Assembly (NCBI GenBank): GCA_002403175.1
Contig: DHHG01000078.1
Coordinates: forward strand, 1 to 6,623
DNA: 6,623 nucleotides
Reading direction: 5' to 3'
Source: Syntrophaceae bacterium UBA4778
Lineage (GTDB): Bacteria > Desulfobacterota > Syntrophia > Syntrophales > UBA4778
Of the stretch, positions 1 to 5,364 are shown piece by piece (position 1 is the first letter of the stretch; every line of letters starts with the position of its first letter). The position numbers and the translations under genes are program-made. Below the pieces are notes generated by a model. It had not been told where the DNA came from. It made no database searches and was given only the letters and a program-made list of their open reading frames with translations.

Positions 1-455
1 AAGAAGTTCAGCCGCCCAAAAAGGGTGGCGTTCTGGTGAAATGGCTCGTAATCGGCGGTTTAGCTGCGGTCTTGGTAATCGGCGGCAGCCTGGCTGCATT
101 TTATTTTATCCATAATTCCTCTAAAAAGGAGACACCTGTTAAAGAACAACCAGTTTCGGCGGTCTGGGCCATGGAGCCCTTTATCGTTAATCTCGTTGAT
201 AACAATGGTGAGCGGTATCTGAAAATATCGGTAGAACTGGAGGTCTCGGATAAAAACGTTGTACCCGAACTCAACAAGCTCAAACCTAAGCTCAGAGACA
301 ACATTCTGGATCTGTTAACAGCCAAATCATATAAGGACCTGGTCGATATGATGGGAAAGCAGCGGCTTCGGGATGAAATCATGATGCGCTTGAACAGTTT
401 TCTGAGCGGTGGAAAAATTACCAAAGTTTATTTTACAGAATTCGTTATTCAGTAA
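1..455 (+). CDS. fliL: Flagellar basal body-associated protein FliL (5' partial)
   Basis: FliL is a single-pass inner-membrane protein that surrounds or supports the MotA/MotB stator units near the basal body and affects motor torque. The reading frame (codons from base 3) is open to the left edge, giving 150 visible codons. A short Pro/Lys/Gly-rich cytoplasmic stretch (PPKKGG, from base 12) is followed by a membrane helix (KWLVIGGLAAVLVIGG onward, to about base 110). A periplasmic domain follows, with the family pattern EPFIVNL, then RYLKISVELEV, LRD and LLTAKSYKDL, and the typical C-terminus VYFTEFVIQ. A GTG at 36 could serve as a start, but it would remove the basic segment just before the helix and has no good ribosome site. 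The true start is therefore probably a few to about 25 codons upstream, outside the window. The stop is TAA at 453-455, 12 bases before fliM. The family call is secure; the start is not determined. Confidence 0.93.
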   Translation, partial: EVQPPKKGGVLVKWLVIGGLAAVLVIGGSLAAFYFIHNSSKKETPVKEQPVSAVWAMEPFIVNLVDNNGERYLKISVELEVSDKNVVPELNKLKPKLRDNILDLLTAKSYKDLVDMMGKQRLRDEIMMRLNSFLSGGKITKVYFTEFVIQ

Positions 456-467
456 GGATTATGAAAG

Positions 468-1472
468 ATGACCAATATTCTGTCGCAAGAAGAAGTTGAT
501 GCCTTACTAAGGGGAATATCAGGGGGAGAGATTGAGACGGATATTCTCAAGGATGCCCTGGATTCCGGTGAGGCAATGCCTTATGACTTAACCAGTCAGG
601 ACAGAATCATCCGGGGGAGAATGCCAACCCTGGAAATGATCAATGAAAGATTCACGCGTAGCTTCCGAACCAGTTTATCATCTTTGCTCAGAAAGGTGGT
701 CAGTTTTACCACCATTTCCATAGAAATGATCAAATTTGGTGATTTTCTAAAGACCCTTCCCGTGCCGACCAGCCTTCATCTTTTCAAAATGGAGCCGTTT
801 AAAGGGAATGCGATCTTTATCGTCGAATCCAAGGTCATTTTTACACTGGTCGATATTTTCTTTGGCGGGTCAGGCCGTGATCCTTACCGTGTTGAAGGAC
901 GCGAATTCAGCGCAATTGAGACAAACCTGATCAAAAAAGTAGTTGTTTCCGCCCTGATGGAACTGGAAAAAGCCTGGAGTGCACTGATTGATTGCAAAAC
1001 CAGCTATCAAAGATCGGAAACAAACCCGCAATTCGCGCAAATCGTTCCACCTACAGATGTCATCGTGTTGATTAATTATGAGATGGAAATGGAATTCGCT
1101 TCGGGGACACTTTGCCTCTGCATACCTTATTCGATGCTGGAGCCTGTCCGGGAAAAATTGCAGGCCGGTTTTCAGAGCGATACGCTGGAAGTGGATACGG
1201 TTTGGACCGGTCGCTTTAAAGAGAATCTGATGTCTTCCTCTGTGGACATTTTAGTAGAACTGGGCAGGGCTAACATCAGTGCAAAAGATGTTGTGGATTT
1301 ACAGAAAGGAGATGTCATTCTGTTGAATCAATTTGCGGTAGATCCGCTGAAGGTCTATGTGGAAGGTATGCTTAAATTCGCAGCTAGTCCTGGAATATAC
1401 AAGGGCAATCAGGCTGTCAAGATTGTGAAACATTATGACAAGAAGGAGGGTCACCAGTATGGAGCAGAGTGA
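468..1472 (+). CDS. fliM: Flagellar motor switch protein FliM
   Basis: FliM forms the middle of the cytoplasmic C-ring. It binds FliG above and FliN below, and receives CheY-P to reverse rotation. The protein is 334 residues, a normal length. Residues 5-16 (LSQEEVDALLRG) match the conserved N-terminal CheY-P-binding peptide. The middle, CheC-like domain covers about 45-230 and carries the FliG-contacting GGxG motif as GGSG at 133-136. The C-terminal SpoA-type domain covers about 250-322 (VDILVELGRANISAKDV, then LQKGDVILL) and pairs with FliN. The ATG at 468 puts the CheY motif at the right distance from the N-terminus and follows an AAGGA at 454-458, 9 bases away, so the start is well supported. 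The gene begins 12 bases after fliL and its last 14 bases overlap fliN. Nothing in the sequence suggests it is defective. Confidence 0.97.
   Translation: MTNILSQEEVDALLRGISGGEIETDILKDALDSGEAMPYDLTSQDRIIRGRMPTLEMINERFTRSFRTSLSSLLRKVVSFTTISIEMIKFGDFLKTLPVPTSLHLFKMEPFKGNAIFIVESKVIFTLVDIFFGGSGRDPYRVEGREFSAIETNLIKKVVVSALMELEKAWSALIDCKTSYQRSETNPQFAQIVPPTDVIVLINYEMEMEFASGTLCLCIPYSMLEPVREKLQAGFQSDTLEVDTVWTGRFKENLMSSSVDILVELGRANISAKDVVDLQKGDVILLNQFAVDPLKVYVEGMLKFAASPGIYKGNQAVKIVKHYDKKEGHQYGAE
1443..1450 (+). promoter_or_regulatory. Ribosome binding site of fliN, inside the end of fliM
   Basis: AAGGAGGG lies 8 bases before the ATG at 1459 and is the strongest Shine-Dalgarno match in the window. It decides the fliN start: an in-frame ATG at 1435 lies upstream of this site and would add only eight residues unlike FliN. 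Its location within the last codons of fliM suggests that fliN translation is coupled to fliM. That coupling is inferred from the layout. Confidence 0.85.
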
Positions 1473-1917
1473 AGTAGATGCCTTATTGAACGGGGAACCC
1501 CTGATGAGCAACTCTGCATCTGGAGATGATGAAAATCTGGGTTGGGATGATGTCCAGCAGGAACTTGAAAAATCAAAAAATCCAGTCCCCAAGGTAGAGG
1601 CCAGTATGGCCTCATTTGAAGAGCTGCAAGGGGCTGGCAGGGGATCCGGAGTTCAGCAACTGGATCTTAATTTTATCCTGGATATCCCGTTGACGCTTTC
1701 GGCCGAGTTGGGGCGCAGCAGACTCCTGATCAGTGAGCTCCTCCAATTGGGACAAGGTTCAGTCATTGAATTGACGAAGGTTGCGGGTGAAGCGATGGAC
1801 GTTTATGTGAACCAGAGATTGATAGCCCGAGGTGAGGTCGTCGTTGTCAATGAAAAATTTGGAATTAGATTGACGGATATCATCTCGCCCGCAGAGCGGG
1901 TTAATAAATTAAGATGA
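1459..1917 (+). CDS. fliN: Flagellar motor switch protein FliN
   Basis: FliN builds the bottom of the C-ring with FliM and helps dock export cargo (FliH/FliI). From the ATG at 1459 it is 152 residues. The C-terminal SpoA domain spans about 67-150 and has the family patterns LDLNFILDIPLTLSAELGR, then GSVIELTKVAGEAMDVYVN, ARGEVVVVNEKFGIR and the ending ISPAERVNKLR. Residues 14-66 form a variable, acidic, low-complexity linker. The first residues (SEVDALLNGE, 4-13) resemble the CheY-binding tip of FliM, which classical enterobacterial FliN lacks. The protein is too short to carry the CheC-like phosphatase domain of Bacillus-type FliY, so FliN is the better name. The start is fixed by the ribosome site at 1443-1450. 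The gene overlaps fliM by 14 bases, and fliO follows after 13 bases (7 if fliO starts at GTG 1925). Confidence 0.95.
   Translation: MEQSEVDALLNGEPLMSNSASGDDENLGWDDVQQELEKSKNPVPKVEASMASFEELQGAGRGSGVQQLDLNFILDIPLTLSAELGRSRLLISELLQLGQGSVIELTKVAGEAMDVYVNQRLIARGEVVVVNEKFGIRLTDIISPAERVNKLR
1888..1900 (+). other. Small perfect GC hairpin at the 3' end of fliN
   Basis: CCCGC (1888-1892) and GCGGG (1896-1900) pair around an AGA loop, extendable by a G-T pair, and are followed by the AT-rich TTAATAAATT. It lies in the last codons of fliN, 14 bases before its stop. It lacks the T-run of an intrinsic terminator, and the same bases encode the conserved SPAERV peptide of FliN. It may be an mRNA processing or pausing element, or only a by-product of the codons used. 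Confidence 0.3.
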
Positions 1918-1924
1918 ACGGGAT

Positions 1925-2317
1925 GTGGAGATGAATTCTTTTGATATTTTCTGGTCTTTTTTAAAAATGATTTCAGCGCTGGCTATTATTCTCGGTCTGC
2001 TGATTGGATCTACATACTTTTTCAAACGCTTCATGAAAGATGCGGTAATGAGCACGGATCAGGGCGAAATGATAAGTGTAATCGCCACTCGCTATCTGGG
2101 TCCGAAGAGCAGCATTATGCTGGTGGACATTGTTGGACAAGTCGTAGCCATAGGGATCTCCAATAATCAGATCACAATGCTGACCGATATTTCCGATCCT
2201 GCAAGTCTGGAGCGCCTGAAACAAAACCGAAAATCCGGCGGAACAGGATCTCCTTTAACCGAACAATTGATGATGTACAAATCCAAATGGGATGCAATAA
2301 ATCCATTCAAAAGGTAG
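1925..2317 (+). CDS. fliO: Flagellar biosynthesis protein FliO
   Basis: FliO is a small membrane protein that helps assemble FliP into its ring during construction of the flagellar type III export gate; it is not part of the finished gate. The protein is 130 residues from GTG 1925 or 128 from ATG 1931. The ATG has a partial Shine-Dalgarno (GGGA, 1920-1923, 7 bases away) and is at least as likely. Numbered from the ATG, one membrane helix lies at about 11-30 (ISALAIILGLLIGSTYF), followed by basic residues (KRF) that place the C-terminal part in the cytoplasm. The FliO core follows: ISVIATRYLGPKSSIMLVDI, then GQVVAIGISNNQITMLTDI at 69-87. The tail to 128 is polar and variable. FliO is poorly conserved in general; position between fliN and fliP plus the GPKSS/LVDI/GISNNQITML pattern makes the call firm. 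Confidence 0.92.
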   Translation: MEMNSFDIFWSFLKMISALAIILGLLIGSTYFFKRFMKDAVMSTDQGEMISVIATRYLGPKSSIMLVDIVGQVVAIGISNNQITMLTDISDPASLERLKQNRKSGGTGSPLTEQLMMYKSKWDAINPFKR

Positions 2318-2327
2318 AGAATCAAAA

Positions 2328-3140
2328 ATGAGTAATCAAACTGTTCATAATCCGATAGACCGGCTCAAATCGAGCAGATGCTCCTGTCGAATCATAATAG
2401 GCACGCTTTTGATCATCTGTTTTCTTCTGATGACGATCGTTCCCGTATTTGCGGAGCCCTTTCCGATCCCGACAGTGAACCTGAACGTATCCAGCGCCGC
2501 TAAATCAGATCAGGCTTCGGTTCTTCTCCAGCTCCTTTTCATTCTGACGGTATTGTCTCTCGCTCCGGCTATCTTGATCATGATGACCTCTTTCACGCGC
2601 ATCGTCGTGGTTTTCTCACTCCTGAGACATGCGCTTGGAACTCAATCTCTGCCGCCGAACCAGATCATTGTGGGACTATCACTCTTTCTCACCTTCTTTG
2701 TCATGGCTCCTGTATTTGAAAAGGTAAACACGCAGGCAATTCAGCCATATCTTAAGCAGCAGATTCCGGCAGAAAAAGCATTTGAAGCAGCGGCTCCGCC
2801 CTTGAAGGCTTTTATGCTCAAACAGACTAAAGAAAAGGATCTGGCGCTCTTTATCAATATAGCCAAACAGAAGCGTCCCAATACACCTGAAGACGTGTCA
2901 ATGACTACCTTGATTCCGGCCTTTGTTATCAGTGAGTTAAAAACAGCCTTTCAGATTGGTTTTTTGATTTATATGCCGTTTCTCGTTCTGGATATGGTTG
3001 TGGCAAGCGTTCTCCTTTCGATGGGTATGATGATGCTTCCGCCTGTCATGGTGAGCATGCCTTTCAAATTGCTTCTGTTCGTATTGGTGGATGGTTGGAG
3101 TCTTCTGGTGGGCTCGCTGGTGCAAAGTTTTGGAATATGA
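2328..3140 (+). CDS. fliP: Flagellar type III export gate protein FliP
   Basis: FliP forms the main ring of the export-gate core with FliQ and FliR, the channel through which rod, hook and filament proteins leave the cell. The protein is 270 residues. A cleavable signal peptide is evident: hydrophobic core about 22-38 and likely cleavage after VFA at 40-42. Landmarks include TSFTRIVVVFSLLRHALGTQ at 87-106, followed by LPPNQ; the large periplasmic loop at about 130-190; the family signature PAFVISELKTAFQIGF at 197-212; and the Met-rich MGMMMLPP at 232-239, which includes the methionines of the channel gasket described for Salmonella FliP. The segment before the signal core is long (about 21 residues) and holds two cysteines, C18 and C20. 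No other start codon of use lies between ATG 2328 and Met35, so this start stands. It begins 10 bases after fliO. Confidence 0.97.
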   Translation: MSNQTVHNPIDRLKSSRCSCRIIIGTLLIICFLLMTIVPVFAEPFPIPTVNLNVSSAAKSDQASVLLQLLFILTVLSLAPAILIMMTSFTRIVVVFSLLRHALGTQSLPPNQIIVGLSLFLTFFVMAPVFEKVNTQAIQPYLKQQIPAEKAFEAAAPPLKAFMLKQTKEKDLALFINIAKQKRPNTPEDVSMTTLIPAFVISELKTAFQIGFLIYMPFLVLDMVVASVLLSMGMMMLPPVMVSMPFKLLLFVLVDGWSLLVGSLVQSFGI

Positions 3141-3141
3141 T

Positions 3142-3147
3142 GGGGGA
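3142..3147 (+). promoter_or_regulatory. Ribosome binding site of fliQ
   Basis: GGGGGA lies just after the fliP stop (3138-3140) and 6 bases before ATG 3154. It fixes the fliQ start at 3154; an in-frame ATG at 3091 inside fliP would add 21 residues that are foreign to the FliQ family. Confidence 0.75.
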
Positions 3148-3153
3148 AATGAT

Positions 3154-3423
3154 ATGAGTTCTGATCTAATTATAGGAATTACAGCTGAAATGATAAAGGT
3201 AACTCTCTTGGTGGCCGCTCCCATGTTGATTGTGGGATTGGTAGTTGGCCTGGTAATCAGTATATTTCAGGCTGTCACGCAGATTCAGGAAATGACGCTC
3301 GTATTTGTTCCGAAAATATTTGCAGTCCTATTGGCAATGATTTTCGCATTGCCCTGGATGTTGAATATGCTCGTGGATTATACGCATAATCTCTTTGTAA
3401 ATATCCCGAATTACATAAGGTGA
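3154..3423 (+). CDS. fliQ: Flagellar type III export gate protein FliQ
   Basis: FliQ is a two-helix hairpin membrane protein. Several copies wrap around the FliP/FliR core of the flagellar export gate. The protein is 89 residues, the usual family length. Helix 1 is about 15-40 (VTLLVAAPMLIVGLVVGLVISIF) and helix 2 about 53-75 (FVPKIFAVLLAMIFALPWMLNML). Between them lies the conserved loop QAVTQIQEMTLVFVPKI, with the invariant-looking Q/T/Q/E/L/F/P/K pattern of FliQ and SctS homologues. The start is chosen by the Shine-Dalgarno at 3142-3147 and by family length. The gene begins 13 bases after fliP and is followed by the widest gap in the operon, 62 bases before fliR. Confidence 0.96.
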   Translation: MSSDLIIGITAEMIKVTLLVAAPMLIVGLVVGLVISIFQAVTQIQEMTLVFVPKIFAVLLAMIFALPWMLNMLVDYTHNLFVNIPNYIR

Positions 3424-3471
3424 AAAGATAAATATATTTCAGCCGGGAAGTCAGAGAAGAAAGCGTCTCAA

Positions 3472-3476
3472 AAGGA
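3472..3476 (+). promoter_or_regulatory. Ribosome binding site of fliR
   Basis: AAGGA lies 9 bases before ATG 3486. The frame upstream of this ATG stays open back to a stop at 3429-3431 but contains no ATG, GTG or TTG, so ATG 3486 is the first usable start. Confidence 0.75.
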
Positions 3477-3485
3477 ATTGTAAAA

Positions 3486-4256
3486 ATGCCAGTCATATCA
3501 ACCGAACAAGCCGAAGCCTTTTTCCTTATATTTATCAGGGTGACAGCGGTCATGATCACGATTCCTGTGCTTGGAGATGCATCCGTTCCGATGCGTGTGA
3601 AAGCAGGCTTATCTCTTATGATGGCTATGATTCTCTTTCCGGTTATGCAGACTTATGTTTCAAATTCCAGCTTCGATATTTTCTCGCTGGTCCTGAGAAT
3701 GATAGGGGAGGTCCTGATCGGTATGGCGATAGGGTTTGGTTCCAGGCTGATCTTTGCGGGAATTCAACTGGCAGGGCAGCTAATCGGTTTTCAGATGGGC
3801 TTATCTATCGCCAATGTCATCGATCCGGCTAACAACACGCAGGTCTCCGTCATTTCACAATTTCAGTACCTGGTTGCTCTGCTGATATTTTTGCTCATGG
3901 ATGGACATCACATATTCATTTACGCGATTGCGGACAGTATCAGGGTTCTTCCTCCTCTCAATTTTCATTTCTCCGGTCCTTTGCTGGAGGTGTTAATTAA
4001 CATGATGGGTAAAATGTTTATCGTAGCAATTAAAGTCGGAGCTCCCATTGTTGCCATCCTGTTCTTTTTGAGTATCGGTATGGGCCTGGTTGCCAGAACG
4101 GTTCCCCAGATCAATATTTTTGTTGTTGGGTTCCCGCTTCAGATTGCTGTCGGTTTGATTGGAATCGGCGTGACCATCCCTCTGTTCATAAAGATTGTGG
4201 AAACATGCTTTGTTGATATGAAAACAGAAATCGGAATGCTGTTGAATGCGATGTAA
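3486..4256 (+). CDS. fliR: Flagellar type III export gate protein FliR
   Basis: FliR is a multi-pass membrane protein, present as one copy in the FliP-FliQ-FliR export-gate core, and it closes the helical assembly. The protein is 256 residues, normal for unfused FliR. Hydrophobic segments lie at about 12-30, 39-57, 66-103, 126-148, 174-198 and 211-237. Recognisable family blocks are FIRVTAVMITIPVLG (16-30), GFQMGLSIANVIDP (101-114, the FliR GLS-x(4)-DP pattern) and ARTVPQINIFVVGFPLQI (203-220). The protein ends soon after the last helix, so it is not a FliR-FlhB fusion of the kind known in some Firmicutes; flhB is separate and starts 29 bases downstream. The start is supported by the ribosome site at 3472-3476 and by the lack of any earlier start codon. 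Confidence 0.96.
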   Translation: MPVISTEQAEAFFLIFIRVTAVMITIPVLGDASVPMRVKAGLSLMMAMILFPVMQTYVSNSSFDIFSLVLRMIGEVLIGMAIGFGSRLIFAGIQLAGQLIGFQMGLSIANVIDPANNTQVSVISQFQYLVALLIFLLMDGHHIFIYAIADSIRVLPPLNFHFSGPLLEVLINMMGKMFIVAIKVGAPIVAILFFLSIGMGLVARTVPQINIFVVGFPLQIAVGLIGIGVTIPLFIKIVETCFVDMKTEIGMLLNAM

Positions 4257-4285
4257 ATCGTACCTTTAAGAGATAGAGAAGGATC

Positions 4286-5359
4286 ATGGCGGAAGATCAA
4301 GATCAAGAACGAAACGAGCAAGCTACTCCCAGGCGAAAAGAGGAGAGCCGAAAAAAAGGACAAGTTGCGAGAAGTCAGGAAGTCGTTTCCGTTACGGTCC
4401 TGCTCGGGTGTATTCTTTTTTTCTATTTCGGAACCGGCGGAATGGTCCAGAAACTATCCGATATGATATCGAGATCCTTGCGTGAGTCCGGCACGACAAC
4501 GTTGACTCAATCAACTGTTCCGACCGTAATTGCAAATTTCATCTATGATGCTTTCATGGTGCTTTTCCCATTTCTGCTCACTGTGTTTATTGCAGCATTG
4601 ATTGCGAATTACATCCAGGTAGGGTTTCTCTTTTCGTCAGAGTCTTTGAAACCGAAGTTTTCTAAGATCAGCCCCATGAACGGATTTAAAAGGCTTTTTG
4701 GTCTTAAATCGCTGGCGGATTTGGTTAAGAATGTTTGCAAACTCGTTATAGTCGGATGGGTTTCTTACTGGACGATCACATCGGAAGTTGAGAATTTGGT
4801 TCCCCTGATGGACCAGAGTATCTGGGGGATCATGGTCTATATCGGCGATGTCTCATTCAAAATTATCGTCAGGACCTGCTGGGTCCTGGTGGTACTAGCC
4901 GTACTCGATTATCTCTATCAGCGTTGGGAATATGAGCGAGGCCTCAAAATGTCCAAACAGGAGATCAAGGATGAGTACAAGCAAACGGAAGGTGACCCTC
5001 TGTTGAAATCGAGGATCAAGCGACTGCAGCGAGAAATGGCCAGGAAGAGAATGATGTCTAAGGTTCCCAGTGCGGATGTGGTAATTACAAACCCTGACCA
5101 CATTGCAGTTGCCCTCAAATACGATCAGATGAACATGGCGGCCCCTGTTGTAGTTGCAAAAGGAGCCGATCTCATGGCTGAAAAAATAAAGGAACTTGCG
5201 AGAAAGAGTCGCGTGCCTGTTGTAGAAAACAAACCATTGGCACGTATCCTATTCAAACTGGTGAAAGTAGATGGCGTCATTCCGGAGAATCTGTATAAGG
5301 CCGTTGCAGAGGTTCTGGCGTATGTCTACAGCCTGAAAAGACAGAGAATGGTCGGATAA
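4286..5359 (+). CDS. flhB: Flagellar export apparatus / substrate-specificity switch protein FlhB
   Basis: FlhB sits against the export gate and switches secretion from rod/hook to filament proteins when the hook is finished. The protein is 357 residues. The N-terminus (MAEDQDQERNEQATPRRKEE, then SRKKGQVARSQEV) is typical and fixes the start. Membrane segments lie at about 33-50, 88-112, 145-164 and 186-210. The cytoplasmic linker includes MSKQEIKDEYKQTEGDP (222-238). The C-terminal domain has VVITNP, AVALKYD, APVVVAKGAD, VPVVENKPLAR and the end YKAVAEVLAYVY. The self-cleavage site, normally Asn-Pro-Thr-His, reads N269-P270-D271-H272 here (codons at 5090-5101). The cyclising Asn, the Pro and the His are kept, so cleavage is likely but unproven. 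AAGGA at 4279-4283 is only 2 bases before the ATG; the preceding GAG at 4276-4278 gives more normal spacing. flhA follows after 5 bases. Confidence 0.97.
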   Translation: MAEDQDQERNEQATPRRKEESRKKGQVARSQEVVSVTVLLGCILFFYFGTGGMVQKLSDMISRSLRESGTTTLTQSTVPTVIANFIYDAFMVLFPFLLTVFIAALIANYIQVGFLFSSESLKPKFSKISPMNGFKRLFGLKSLADLVKNVCKLVIVGWVSYWTITSEVENLVPLMDQSIWGIMVYIGDVSFKIIVRTCWVLVVLAVLDYLYQRWEYERGLKMSKQEIKDEYKQTEGDPLLKSRIKRLQREMARKRMMSKVPSADVVITNPDHIAVALKYDQMNMAAPVVVAKGADLMAEKIKELARKSRVPVVENKPLARILFKLVKVDGVIPENLYKAVAEVLAYVYSLKRQRMVG

Positions 5360-5364
5360 TAATT

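Noticed and set aside
36..455. GTG at 36 as the start of fliL
   Set aside because: The frame is open to the left edge and the upstream codons give the basic Lys-rich segment expected just before the FliL membrane helix; no good ribosome site precedes the GTG.
691..717. Inverted repeat GGTGGT/ACCACC with a 7-base loop in fliM
   Set aside because: It is inside conserved FliM coding sequence, has no T-run after it and is short enough to occur by chance.
1435..1458. Upstream ATG start for fliN
   Set aside because: It would add an unrelated arginine-rich octapeptide and lies upstream of the strong AAGGAGGG at 1443-1450, which serves ATG 1459.
3091..3153. Upstream ATG start for fliQ inside fliP
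   Set aside because: It adds 21 residues not seen in FliQ; ATG 3154 has a good ribosome site and gives the usual 89 residues.
4506..4520. Possible small inverted repeat GTTGA/TCAAC in flhB (approximate position)
   Set aside because: It is a 5-bp AT-containing stem in coding sequence with no sign of function.
3486..5359. FliR-FlhB fusion or frameshifted fusion
   Set aside because: fliR has its own stop at 4254-4256 and flhB its own canonical N-terminus after a 29-base spacer.
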